A stretch of DNA of 64,000 nucleotides from Akanthomyces muscarius (taxonomy: Eukaryota > Ascomycota > Sordariomycetes > Hypocreales > Cordycipitaceae), in contig NC_079246.1 of NCBI RefSeq assembly GCF_028009165.1, positions 3,410,001 to 3,474,000 of the forward strand, written 5' to 3'. Below the pieces are notes generated by a model that ran no database searches, had not been told where the DNA came from, and saw only the letters and a list, made by a program, of their open reading frames with translations. A program made the translations under genes and the position numbers. This document shows, piece by piece, positions 11,833-22,778 of the stretch (position 1 is the first letter of the stretch; every line of letters starts with the position of its first letter).

Positions 11833-13104
11833 GGCAGGGTGTGCGCGTGTCTGCCGGCCTGGCTTCCCTATCCGTACTTGGGCCTGACCTGGTAAGGCAA
11901 GGCTTAAAGGTTCCTGAACAGTATGTGCGATGTGACGGTGACCGGGAAAGCTGAACAAAAATGTGCGACAAGCTAGATTGCTAGGGTTGCAGCACGGCGG
12001 CCTCGCTCTTCCCCTCCTGCTTGGGTTTGTTAGCGAGCGGACAGGGAAATTCTCCGATAATGCAAGAGAATGTCTCTAGTTGCCTATCGGGCGCAGGGGT
12101 CTGCGTCCAGTTTCGCTGGGAGGGGGGGCAAAGACAGCGGTGCACAAGGCTGTGTGGCCTTGCGCTTTGGCAGTAGGTAATGGGACGGAGTAGTTGCGGT
12201 TCTCGGAGTAAAAAACAGAGACAGAATAGGTAGAGTTGGTGGGCAGCTGCTCCTTTCGAATGAGACAAGAGGAGCAGCGAGTGGGAGGATTTAAAAGATC
12301 GCCGCCGCCGCCGCCGCGCAACGGTGCTTGCAGCCCCGAACCTAATACTAGACGTTGTTAATTACCCTTCTTCGCTAAAATTATGGAAATGCGCGGAACT
12401 GCTTTTGCTTTACGACAGCCAGCAACTTCCCGGCGGCCAAGAGGATATTTGCTGATGATAGCCCGGCCGGCCGGGGCCCTGGCAACCTGGGCAATGCTCC
12501 ATCACAATCGGCCCCTCCCCTTGAAACAAGGAAAAGGGATGGTTTTATCTGGGGGTGGAGATGCTAAGATGGACGCTCTGCGCAAATCAAAAGCACTGTT
12601 TTATCCATCACTGGCACTCTGTCGTCGACTCAGTAATCTGTACAAAAACGACAGTTGGCAAGCCACAAAACGCCACGACGTCGGCATTTGTCCTTGGCAG
12701 CTCGGAAAAGCAGCTACTCAAACTTCCGCTCGACTGGCTCGCCGTGTGCCGCGCGTCGGAAACCACATGGCTAGCGATCTTCTCTACAGTTGTTGTGCTA
12801 GATAACGGCGCTGTGCAACCGCTTCAGGGGTATACTTCAGTAATCTAAACGCCCCTGGCTGGACTTTGTGTTCTCTTTATCTACCAGGCTTGATCTGACA
12901 TGATTGGACAACGACTGCGAACGCCGCCATGGCGAAGCCCGAGGTTCTCAAATTCTCTGGGCTGGCCCGGTTAGCCCCAGTAATAGCGGGTGGCGTCCGG
13001 AGATGGGCTGCTCCACGTAAATGGCAGGGGTTTATTACAGACGAGACACTGGAGGGAGAGGTCTGGTCAAGAAAGAAACGAGGATTGGCTGTTTAACTAG
13101 TTGT
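11833..13104. other. Intergenic region, no gene recognised
   Basis: About 1.3 kb upstream of the MFS transporter. It includes a short GCC run at 12301-12317. The frames here (for example 12383-12805) show no family features, so I call no gene. Confidence 0.5.
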
Positions 13105-13688
13105 CTATTTCGAACGCTGGTGCTTGGCGCTGCCTGCCTGTCTGCGCTCCGTCACGCCATCATTCCTCTTGACCTCGTCGTCAGTCAGGCTCCAGCCGTC
13201 AATGTCGTAGTTGGCCTTGAGCAGGCAATGGCCCCTCAGTTTCCCGTCCGTCTCCATGCCCCCTCCGTCCCCTTCGATACCGCTTTCTGCCTACTACTAA
13301 CTGTAGACCTGGTGGCCTTGCGCTCCTCTTTCTCGGGGCCGGTCTGGGTCGCGGCGTCGGCGACGGCGACGGCGGCCCTGGGAGGGGCGGCGGCCCTGGG
13401 AGCGGCGGCGGCCAGCAAGTCGAGGGCCCGGATGTGGGCGCTGGCTGCGGCGGCCTCCTCACGTTCCGCCTTCCTGTCGGCCGCCCGTTCAGCGGCGGCT
13501 TCCTCGGCGGCTTTGAGCACGAGAGCCCGGTTGAGGGCCGCCTCGGCAGCAACCTCAGCGCGAACGGCGGCAGCATCGGCCTCCCACTTCGCGGGCTGGT
13601 AATCCTATAACCGTTGCCCTCCGGAGCGAATCAGCGTTGCGACGCCGACAATGCTTCCCACCAACGCGATACCCGATTCCCAACCCAT
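13105..13688 (-). pseudogene. Small membrane/coiled-coil protein gene with in-frame TAG
   Basis: Three minus-strand pieces look coding. (1) ATG 13688 opens MGWESGIALVGSIVGVATLI, a probable membrane helix, preceded by a CA-rich leader typical of fungal 5' UTRs. (2) After TAG at 13605-13607 the same frame continues as DYQPAKWEADAAAVRAEV and a long Ala/Glu/Arg coiled coil to about 13320. (3) A different frame, 13197-13105, encodes KANYDIDGWSLTDDEVKR and ends in TAG at 13105. A 74-bp intron (GTCTAC...CTGAG, about 13218-13291) would restore frame between parts 2 and 3, but both sites are weak. The first TAG could be removed by an intron ending TTATAG. So either this is an unusual multi-exon gene or a decaying one. 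No family recognised. Confidence 0.5.
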
Positions 13689-14951
13689 TCTGTTGCTGCT
13701 GGTGTTGGTGATGGTGGAGATGGTGGTGTTGTTATAGTTCTTGTTACTGTTATCGCGTCTCGGACTTTTGAGGTCGTGATGGTGTAAAACCCTTACTTTG
13801 AGGCCCTGAGTCTACGTCATGTCGGCCAGTATCGAAAACGCGGAAGGGGCATCTAACGGGCGCTCCTTCCTAACATGTTTGTGATGGACATGTTTATAAT
13901 TGCCCATCTTCTACCCTCTTATCCCGATATTGATATAGCGGCCCCTGTCAAGACCCCGCGAGCATTAAAAGATTCGGCCGGGCAATTTCTAGATCCTGGA
14001 TCCTCGGGAACTGAGTCGACGCCAATAGCTAGCCAAATCTACAACACCATCTCTTCATGACGGACAAGACAACGCAGCCGACTCAGGCTGGGGGTGGCCT
14101 ATTATGTCTGCGCCACCAAAACTATCTGCACATGGCACAGTGCATGAACGAGTGCGCCATTTGGCCCTGCCAGCCCTGTCTTGTGCTTGGGGCGATCGGT
14201 GACTGAAACCGGCGCGCGTCGTACGGTCCCTGCCAGCCAGTTGCTGCTGTGCTGGTCTTGCCAGTAACCTTTTCCGAGCATCAAACAGACTCTAGCATCG
14301 GCGTTACCTAAAAGTAATCTCAAGAGGCAAAAGCGCCGTCGCATAACTAAACCATTTTAGTTGCTAGCTCGCCCCAGTCCAGCGGCGTTCCCAGAGGACC
14401 GCTGACCGGCACCACTAACTACGAGTAAAGTTAGAATGCAGGGCGCTGGAATTCGCCGTCTGTGCTTCGTCTTGGGTCCTCATCCATGCAAGGTGACATC
14501 GCTCCCTCAGCTTGCGACACCAAGGGCGGAGACTACCAGGATAGGAGGGTCGCATTCGAGCACTGCAACAGCAGAGAAAAGTCTGCACTTGCTGCTGCTG
14601 AACCCCTGTAGAATTACTGTGTACTCGTAATACACAGCAGCCGTCAAATGTACTGGCAGCCCCGCGGTCGCCGCCCTGCCCAAGCCATCCGGCCCGCCCG
14701 CCGCCCGCCCCCAAGTGTCAGATCCCCAAGCCTTCATCAGTCCACAATCCGCCGCCGCCCGTTTTAACCTCTGCCCCCTCTCTTCATCTTGAATTCTGCA
14801 CCCTTCTTCGCGATTCAACATTTTGCCGTCAGCCCTCGACATTCATGGCGGAGTGAAGCCAAAAATCACCGACTCACACCTGGGCTGGTGCCATATCCTA
14901 ATTTGGACAACTGCCCACGCGCCCGCGGCCGGCGAGGAACCTCAAAGTACA
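13689..14951. other. Intergenic region, no gene recognised
   Basis: Contains the CA-rich leader and promoter of the minus-strand gene on its left and the promoter of the rhodopsin-like gene on its right. No coding feature seen between about 13800 and 14940. Confidence 0.5.
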
Positions 14952-16617
14952 ATGGCGTCCGAGTCGCTGCAGGCTGGGGTGTACGCCTGTGTTGTCATCA
15001 CATTCGTCGCCTCGTCGATAACGCTCGCGTTGCGCTTCTACGCCCGCAAAATCAAGAATGTGCAATTGTGGTGGGATGATTGGTTCGCTGTCTTGTCATT
15101 TGTACGCCTCCTCTTCCCCCGATAGTCCGGTGGCTTTGGGACCCTGCAAGCCGACTTTCTCGCTCACCACCTTTTCGAACCACGGGGCACGTCGAGCAAA
15201 GCCATCGGACGAGGCGCAAGTCAAGGAGACTGGCGCACTTGACTAACGTTATCTTTCCTCTAGGCTGGCTGCATCGTCTACGATATTTCAGTCTTTTTCC
15301 GTCCGTGCCTGTCCCGAACCCGTTGCTTCCGCCAATCTAGTTGCTAACGTCGATATGCCTCAGTCATCACAAAGGGTCTAGGACTGCATCTCGATGATCT
15401 GCCCGTGCCGATAGAAGAAGCCCGGTATTATCAACGCATGGTGCAGGAAATTGAAGAGCATGCGTATACGATTGCGATAGGCGCGGCCCAGCTGTCGCTG
15501 TTGGCGCTCTACTGGCGTCTCTTTCAGGCCATTACACCGGCACGGCTGGCTGTGCTGCTGCTCACGGCGCTGGCGTCGACGTGGTTCATTGTGCGCGTAA
15601 GTCTGAACCAAAAAGGGTGAAAGAACAACGGCGGTGGTGATGGCTCTGAAGTGCATGATTAAGGCCTGCTAACTCGTATCGCAGCTGTTGGTGGCCGTCT
15701 TCCAATGCTACCCACCCCGATTCTTCTGGGACAAGAGCATACAAGGAAGATGCACTGTAAACCCAGCGCAATTTTTCCTTTGGTCGGTTTCGACACATTT
15801 GGTCATCGACCTGACGTTGATCGTCCTGCCTGCAAGTAAGCTTTACTCTCGTCCAGGCATTTCCATGGCCCGTCATCCCCGCGACCGCGCCAAAGCTAAC
15901 TCCCCACAGCCCAGATCAGCCGTCTGTCACTGCCATTAATGCAAAAAGCCGCCATTTTGTGCATGTTCATGTTTGGATTCATGTAAGCCACGCAATCTCC
16001 CAGGCTCTGTCGACAGGCTGCTAACTTACCCTCTACAGGGTCATGATTGCATCAATCATGATGCTGGTCGTCTCTTCACACTACGACTCCTATGCCGACG
16101 ATACAATGTGGAACTGCGCACCGATTGTCATATGGTCAGCGGCAGAAGTCCACCTCAGCGTCATGACTTGTAAGCGGGATGATGCCCAAAGCCCTAGTGG
16201 TGTGATATTAACGGTGCAATAGGTTGTCTTCCCATCCTTCGACCCATTGTCGTCGCTTTTGGCGGCTGGTGGAGCCACAACTTTCGATCGCGAGGCAGCC
16301 AGACGTCGCGCTGCACCAAGAGTAGCAGCGTGAAGCTGTCCAAGCTGTCGGGCAGCAGCGGTCGCAAGAAGAACAAGCTGGGCTCGGGGGAGTCGACCTG
16401 CGAGCTGGCCACGACCGACACGGCCAACGAGGCGACGTACATCTATGGCCAGGGATCCGGCCCCGACACGGTGGTCGAGGGCAAGCGCGGATCCGTCGAC
16501 GACCACGAGCTCGAGTCTGGGTCGTCGGCTGAGCAGGGCATCAAGGTGAAATACGAAGTCACGCTGGACTTTACCGAACCAGCGGATACGACGCATACGC
16601 GGCATAATACGGATTAA
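14952..16617 (+). CDS. PTH11-like seven-helix membrane protein (fungal rhodopsin-domain family)
   Basis: Integral membrane protein of the large fungal family often called PTH11-like or 'rhodopsin domain' GPCR-like proteins; roles in surface sensing are known for only a few members. Seven exons: 14952-15101, 15264-15300, 15364-15596, 15685-15835, 15910-15982, 16039-16169, 16223-16617. All six introns have good splice and CTAAC-type branch sites and keep frame; product 389 residues. Helix 1 is VYACVVITFVASSITLALRF, followed by the family hallmark WWDDWFA. QCYPPRFFWDK and LPATQISRLSLP are the conserved loop motifs, and helix 7 ends before CCLPILRPIV. The C-terminal cytoplasmic tail (about 275-389) is Ser/Lys/Glu-rich with likely phosphorylation sites. 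No CFEM domain is present. Ligand unknown. Confidence 0.9.
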
Positions 16618-16729
16618 ACAGAACACATTAACACCCTACCTATATACCATGAAATTAGCGACTGTATTTTAGCCATGAATTAATCATCTGCTCAAATGTT
16701 TCTGCTTTCGCTACATCCCATGTGCTCTG

Positions 16730-18412
16730 CTACTGCTTTACGTCCAAGTACTTCTTTAGCTGCTCCAACGCACCAAACAACTCATTGTCATGGCGTCGCG
16801 GCGCAACAATCTGAATCCCGATCGGCGCACCTTCAAAGTCCCCCTCGTCCCAGAGCCGGCGCGCATGCTCACACTCCTTGCTCAGCGGCGCATCCTCAGC
16901 GTACTGCTCTGTGCTCTTGGTGCCCGCGACAACCGGCGTCGGCAGCACAACGCCCGGCATGTCCAGATAGTTGAAGATGATGGTGTAGTTCCAGTAAAAC
17001 GCCGTGTCGTGGCTCGCCGCCGGGCCGTAGAACGCAGGGCAAATGACAATGTCCACGTCCTGCTTGGCCCAGTGCGCCGCCCAGTCGTACCAAAACTGCT
17101 CCTTCTTCTTGCTCAGCTCAAACAGGCCCTGCGAGGTCGGCGTCGGCGCCGCCTCTGCATCTCGGACCGACCATTCAGAAAGCGGCAAAAACGGCTCGCC
17201 CGACTCCTCCAAGCCGCGACGAATCGCATCCAACCCGTAGGGAAAGTAGGCGGTGTGCGCATTCTTGGCAGCCTCTTGGGTGCGGTACGGCTCAAAGGGC
17301 TTCACGTCAATGTCCGCAGCACCTTGTAGCTGCGCGCGCGCCCACTCCATGGCTTTGACAACAGGCGGCTGGGGCTGAATCACGCCATCCGTCATCATGA
17401 AGCCAACCTTGAGCGGGCTCTCTGTAGACTTGGGCGTCGCGAGACCGGTCCACGGCCTGTTGCTGAGACGCGGATCGGCACGCCACGGCTGCGCCGCCGA
17501 GAAGACGGCCATGAAGAGGTCCATGTCCCGCAGCGACTGCGACATGGGGCCCCAGGACGCAGGCACGGTGAGCTCTGCCGCGGAGCCCCCGACGAGGCCG
17601 TCCCTGCGCGGCAGCAGGCTAGCCGTCGGCTTGAAGCCGTAGACGCCGCAAAACGCGGCCGGCCCGCGGATGCTCCCGCCAATGTCGCTGCCGATGCCAA
17701 AAACGGACCCCCGCATGGCGAGCAGCGCCGCCTCGCCGCCGCTCGACCCGCCCGACGACAGCGCCGTGTTGCGCGGGTTGAGCGTGCGGCCGTGGAACGA
17801 GCCGCACTCGATGTGCATGATGAGCTGCGGCTGGTTCGTCTTACAGTAGAAGACGGCGCCGGCGTCGCGCACAATGCCAATCGCCTGGCTGTCAAAGTCG
17901 ACGACGGCCTCGGACGCCAGCGTGCCCAGGTCCATGCGATGGCCCTTGAGAGGCATGTGCGCCTTGATGCTGGTCGGGACGCCGTGCAGGGGCCCAACGG
18001 TGCGGCCCGTCGCCGCGAGGTGCTCGTCGAGCTGCCTGGCGCGCGCCAGGGCCTCGTCCATGAAAAATTCCGTGAGGCAGCACGTTAGCTGGTGCGCAAT
18101 GACGGCTCGCTTGCAAAAGGCCGCGGCGACCTCGACGGCGGTATACGTCTTGTTGGCGAGGGCCGCGGCCAGGGCCACCGCATCGTAGTTTTCGGTAATT
18201 TCCAGCTCCCGCGCCGTTAAAAGACCGCACTGACGAGGAATTTGGGTGACGTTCTTGGGCGCCGAGTCGACAACGTGCTGTGGCAGGCGAAGCTCGACAG
18301 GGATGCTGTCGGCGAGGCGCTGCTGGTTCGCAGCCCGCTTCTTCTCGTACTCATCTGAGCCCCGCGGCATCGCGGGGTCGACCGCCACCATCGGCAGAGC
18401 GGGAGTCGCCAT
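16730..18412 (-). CDS. Amidase-signature family hydrolase (acetamidase-like)
   Basis: Hydrolyses a carboxylic amide to acid and ammonia, probably cytosolic and for nitrogen use. Single exon, 560 residues from ATG 18412 (the longer frame begins with TTG). The complete Ser-cisSer-Lys triad is visible: K150 in PTSIKAHMP, cis-Ser S223 in SSGGSSGGEA and nucleophile S247 in SDIGGSIRGPAAFCGVYG. The 24-residue spacing between the two serines matches that of the family. The C-terminal PIGIQIVAPRRHDNELFGALE is also characteristic. No signal peptide. It is convergent with the upstream rhodopsin-like gene (112 bp apart). Acetamidase, formamidase or a fatty-acid-amide substrate cannot be told apart here. 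Confidence 0.92.
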   Translation of the reverse strand: MATPALPMVAVDPAMPRGSDEYEKKRAANQQRLADSIPVELRLPQHVVDSAPKNVTQIPRQCGLLTARELEITENYDAVALAAALANKTYTAVEVAAAFCKRAVIAHQLTCCLTEFFMDEALARARQLDEHLAATGRTVGPLHGVPTSIKAHMPLKGHRMDLGTLASEAVVDFDSQAIGIVRDAGAVFYCKTNQPQLIMHIECGSFHGRTLNPRNTALSSGGSSGGEAALLAMRGSVFGIGSDIGGSIRGPAAFCGVYGFKPTASLLPRRDGLVGGSAAELTVPASWGPMSQSLRDMDLFMAVFSAAQPWRADPRLSNRPWTGLATPKSTESPLKVGFMMTDGVIQPQPPVVKAMEWARAQLQGAADIDVKPFEPYRTQEAAKNAHTAYFPYGLDAIRRGLEESGEPFLPLSEWSVRDAEAAPTPTSQGLFELSKKKEQFWYDWAAHWAKQDVDIVICPAFYGPAASHDTAFYWNYTIIFNYLDMPGVVLPTPVVAGTKSTEQYAEDAPLSKECEHARRLWDEGDFEGAPIGIQIVAPRRHDNELFGALEQLKKYLDVKQ

Positions 18413-19475
18413 TCCTGTTGTGAAGAGTGTTGAGCTGGTGAGGAGCAACTAGTGTTGGGCAAAGTGTGACAAGAGCTAGCTGCAAAAGCCGTCCATAACT
18501 CTCTGCTCGATGAAAAAGAGGACCGCTCTGAACAGCAATGCAACGCTCGTCCCCTGGGGTTTTATGTTCGTCACACTATCCCGCCCCTCATCCCGGCGCC
18601 GAGATTCCACATGATGGGTTCCAGCCCCATGGGGCCAGGAAGCCGTGCTCCACGAGGGCGCGGTGCCTGTGAGCTGAGTCGAGGAATTGCTTTTCCGCCT
18701 GTGCATTGTTCCTTTCGCCCGAATACTCACTTTTGCAGCCACTATTTACGGTACAGGGAGATCTTGTTCTGCGACGCTGCCGTTCTTCCAGTTGGCGCGG
18801 AAACAATTTCCGATCGGCCATTTCCCGCTTACATATGGTGGGGTTTAAGGGTCAATATTTCTTTGCCCGCGAATGAGCTTATCGGCGACACCCGCTGATA
18901 TTGGTCGCTATTTGCTGCTCTTTAATTCGCCGTCCGCGCCGTCGTATCACTAGTGGAATAGGGCCCTACTGGCTACGCAAGGCTAGTACATTAGAAGCAG
19001 TGATAATGCACGAGGTACACTACTGTGGTTATGTATTCTTAGTCTGCCTAATCGGGCGATCTGTATGCGCCCGTCTGGTCGCTTTCCTTAGGCCGCCGCT
19101 GCGCGCGCCTGTTACTTTTCTTCGTTCGTAATATATTACCGTTATTTACTGAGTTAGGTGTATGTTAGCAGCTACTTCCGCTTCCTTGAAAGCAGTTAGT
19201 GGCGGCTACTACTGACACGAGAATAAAGGCATAGTGGAGGAGGCGCATAATAACAGCTCCGCTAGGTAGAAGCGGGAATAGTGTCACTAATTCGCAATGG
19301 AGGGGTTCAGGCATTGGCCAGCTATAGAAGCATTATACGCCGCACCGTCTTGTTAGGCCTTGGCCCTTAATTAACAACGATGATTCTTAGAGCTACCCAT
19401 CGGATTCGCTAAAAGTTACCACATGTTATCTTATAGGTAGCCAGAGTCTTTCAATGTCGGATGCCAAGTAGACAG
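18413..19475. other. Gene-free region, TA-rich part about 18900-19450
   Basis: Left part is the amidase promoter. From about 18900 the sequence changes character: many TA dinucleotides, no open frame and scattered stops. It could be a mutated repeat remnant, but I found neither terminal repeats nor a transposase-like frame. Confidence 0.45.
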
Positions 19476-21037
19476 CTACAATTTGAAGCCTTCCGCTCGA
19501 ACACGCTTAGACCTCCTCAATTCAGTATGTCCCGTTTCACTATCATTATTGGACGACGCGAAGCTGTCGCCTTGCTTGATGCTCGTGGCAAAATCGCCAT
19601 TCGGGAACCGCCGTGTCCTCTCGTTGCGGTGTGTGGTGTCGCTCGGTGCAGATTCGCTTCGACGAGAGCGTTGCGACTTGGAATCACCATTAAGCAAATG
19701 GCCTCATACTGGCCTTGACGGGAATTGCCAAGAAAAATGCGAGAGACCGTACCTGGAAACTGCCTGTAAATGCCAAACTGTCACTGGTAAAAGAGTGGGT
19801 ATAGGATTCGCCAACGTCCTCGTACGCTCGCTTGCGAGATCCGCTTCGGCCGGGTCGCTGGCGTTGTTTTTTCTCACTTTCTGGAGTCGCTGGGACCCGA
19901 GGATGTAGGCATTCATGTTGTTGCAGGTTTTCAGACTTCAGCACGTTGTACGTCCAGTTTGGCTCAGACTCGTACGCAGCCAGCACATGGAGGAACCACA
20001 CGGCCAAGTTGAAAGTAAGAGGTTGCTCGTTTTTCTTGTGTTTGCCTTTATTCACGATCGTACCTCCATCCTGGGACCAAGGAATAGATGCATACTCCAT
20101 CAATCCACATTTCCGAAGCGTATTTTTCAACGTGTTCGTCTTGTCTGTCGGGTCAACTAAAAAAAGGGAGGGAAAGAGTAGAAAGTTAAATTTTAGCTCC
20201 TCTCCAGCTGCAGATCAAAAAAGGAAAAATAGGAAATGATGCTATACCTGGCCGAATTCGAAAAACAAAGGCCTCCTCCGTCGTCAGTATACACCCGTAG
20301 CGGCAGTTAAACTCGACGCAGTAGGTGTATGCTTGTCGAAAAGGAAACGCGCAATCTTTAGTAGTCTCCTTCAGTATCAAATTTCCGCTCTTGTCTTCTA
20401 GCAGTCGTTTCAGTGCTTCCCAGCTTCTCCATTTCGTGGGAGTCTTGTAGTCTTTCGGCAGTCGCTCAATCCAGCTTGCTGGGCAAGAGTTGCCGTGGGT
20501 GTGACAGAAGGTGGTCGCGCCAGCGTCTGGACGCATTCCTGTCCCCCTTCTTTGGGAAGCATAACTTACTGCAGCATGCAAAGCCGCTGCATGAGCCGGA
20601 ATGGTGCTCTCGCTCGCTGGTGTGCTCGCGTAGCTTGTCGACGCTGTGGTGAGAATGCTCGATCCTCGTTTCGACTTTGCCAGAATGCCAGATTGCCATG
20701 TGCAGGTCGGAAGCTGATCGTTGACAGCATCTAGGCACTTCTGCACAATTTCATGATTCCATTTGGTCATGATGAATTTGATGCTGTCTTCTTCGAAGCA
20801 GAATGCAGGGCCCAACTCAGGCGGCGCACTGAGCAAGGACGGCGTTGTCTGGATTATGCGGAGGAGTTTCCCTTCAGCAATACTGGCTACGGTGTCCATG
20901 TTGAATTCCGTCCACGGTATGATTTTCTTCGGCGTATGATACTTTCTGTTTTTAGTATTAGAGCCGCCGTCAGCATCATGTTCAACCTCGGGATTCAGCC
21001 ATCTCAAGGAATCGAGCACCGTTGTCGTGCTGCTCAT
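19476..21037 (-). CDS. Fungal protein of unknown function, kinase-fold-like central part
   Basis: Exon 1 is 21037-20248; intron 20157-20247 (GTATAG...TTTTTTTAG) joins FRIRP to VDPTDKTN in frame; exon 2 runs to 19753 before a good GTACGG donor. Recognisable blocks are IIPWTEF near residue 40, then CHTHGNSCPASWIERL. YCVEFNCRYGCILTTEEAFVFRIRP and GLMEYASIPW follow, as in fungal proteins related to kinase-fold/FTA2-type families. The last exon is unresolved: a frame ending LRRSKRVRAEGFKL with stop at 19476 looks natural, but no acceptor in the right phase is obvious; another frame gives a shorter tail. A Lys/Arg-rich nuclear-type segment (ESEKKQRQRPGRSGSRKR) is present. Diverges from the next gene with about 0.5 kb between. 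Confidence 0.65.
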
Positions 21038-21552
21038 TTTCGTTCTCCTTTGGGTTGTTGATACGGGCTATAAATGGCACGTAGCAGCGAATGTGGCGAC
21101 GAGGAGGCATAGTTTTCGTGGGAGGAGCTCGGCGGCTTTTACACGGCTACAGTGCTTGCCATGGGCATGCTCCGTTGTACGCCTCCATTCTCGATGAGAG
21201 CTGGGCAGCCATCAAGCAACTCTCAGACAGGATCACATGCGCTGTAGAAAGGCAGCCAATCCCAGGACGCCGCGTGTATTCATCATGTCTGCCACTGCTG
21301 GTCTGAAACAAACGGCGCGTGCTGGTTGGCCGTGGCCCGCTAATCTGCATCCCTCGTCGGGTAGTGCTGCATCGCAAGATAAGCTAGAGGGCGGGTGCTC
21401 CCGTCAGCCACGGCCGAGAATAGCGCCGGCCGGTCATCTTCATCATACGCATGAGCTATTAAAAAGAATTTGCGACCCATAGCTGGCTGCATCCAGGCGG
21501 CCTGCTAACCTTTTGTATCTGCTCAGCCCAGCGCTCGCGCTCAGAATAGAAT

Positions 21553-22518
21553 ATGCTGAGTGGTCGGAGGCAGCGGCCGCGGCCAACCGCACACCCGAAG
21601 GAGCTACCTCCTTGCCGAGGTCCAAAGCTGCGAGCCTTTCGCCACCACGATTCGCCTATCGAGTGGCTAGGGAGACTCGATGCAGGCTCCGGCTTCCCTC
21701 TGGAGGATTCTGATTCGGGGCGTCAGGGATACGTATTCAAGGTTAGGATCGAGTCGGAGCTCTATGCTTTGAAAGTGGTAGGTGGCTAAATTTTAAGCCG
21801 ATGACCGCATTTATACTAAACAGTAATGACATTCTACATTCAGTTCAAATTTTATAACGCAGAGGACTCGAGATGGTCTTGGGAAGCTTATGTGTCAGGG
21901 GATGATCCCAAACGTCTCGCCGAGCTTCATTTAGACCCCTTCTACGCCGAATGCCGCGCATATGGTCGAATACATATGGCCAAAAGTCAAGGCAAGATCA
22001 AACGCGATATAGGCGTACCATGTTACGGCTTCATCTATCTTGATGATCGCTACCGCAAACAGCTAGACGAATACGGAGTTGATTTAGACGAGAGCTGTCT
22101 CGACAGCGATGCTTCTGCCAACTCGTCCCCAACGCCAGGGGCGAGGAGGGCAACTACAAGCCGGCCGATACGAAGCATCGTTAAAAAACTAGCCTCGTCA
22201 GATCCAGGCATAACATATAAGACTATCGAGAATATCAGAAAGGACATTCAAGAGCTAAATCGACTCGAGGTGTACAACACTGACATTCGGAGGGATAACT
22301 TTTGTGACGGCAAGTTAGTCGACTTTGGCTCGTCAATAACAGAACCACACTGTTTAATCACACCAGAGAATGGCTACTTGTCTAAACAATCGCAGTGTGG
22401 GGATATGGCTATGTTGGAGGATATAGTGGACAAGGCAGGTATTCTGGTACGGTGGAGGACGTCAGAGAATGTGGAATATAAGAAAAAACTGCGTAGTACT
22501 AGCGTCAGGAGTAGGTGA
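21553..22518 (+). CDS. Kinase-fold protein, probable FTA2 (Sim4 complex)-domain family
   Basis: Exons 21553-21777 and 21844-22518; the 66-bp intron (GTAGGT...TTCAG) joins ELYALKV to FKFYNAEDSRW in frame. Product 299 residues. GYVFKVRIESELYALKVFKF resembles a protein-kinase N-lobe with its beta-3 lysine. YTEVYNTDIRRDNFCDGKLVDFG-like text (VYNTDIRRDNF, LVDFGSSIT) mimics the catalytic and DFG loops. HLDPFYAECRAYGRI between them is characteristic of fungal proteins annotated with the kinetochore Sim4-complex FTA2 domain. The usual HRD aspartate context is replaced by YNTDIRRDN, so catalytic activity is doubtful. A true kinetochore role is not implied: these genes are often multicopy in fungi. The start at 21553 is the first ATG in frame, but an upstream exon is possible. 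Confidence 0.7.
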
Positions 22519-22778
22519 GCTGAGGGGGCCGTTCTCAATAATGTGTCACGAAATAATGTCGCTATCCAGCACCGAAGCCAAGTAAGATGCAATATTGAAA
22601 TGAATGTTATTGCCTATATTTATGCATTCAACGTACTTCTTTTTACTGATAGGGTACGTCCTGTCCAAGGCTATGTACAAGGAAACGCCAGTTCCAGCCC
22701 GTAAGTAAAAGGGTATTATAAATTAGTCCATGTCAAAGACCATTAGTCGTCGTTCAACCATATTCCCATGCGAGTCAA

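Noticed and set aside
12383..12805. 140-codon plus-strand ORF with ATG
   Set aside because: No signal peptide, domain or repeat; amino-acid composition like random sequence.
13021..13602. Ala-rich plus-strand ORF opposite the interrupted minus-strand gene
   Set aside because: Low-complexity translation. The minus strand gives a membrane helix, coiled coil and natural C-terminus, although a TACTAAC-type sequence on the plus strand near 13300 made me hesitate.
18900..19450. Possible transposon remnant in TA-rich DNA
   Set aside because: No terminal repeats, target duplication or transposase-like frame could be found by eye; kept only as a compositional note.
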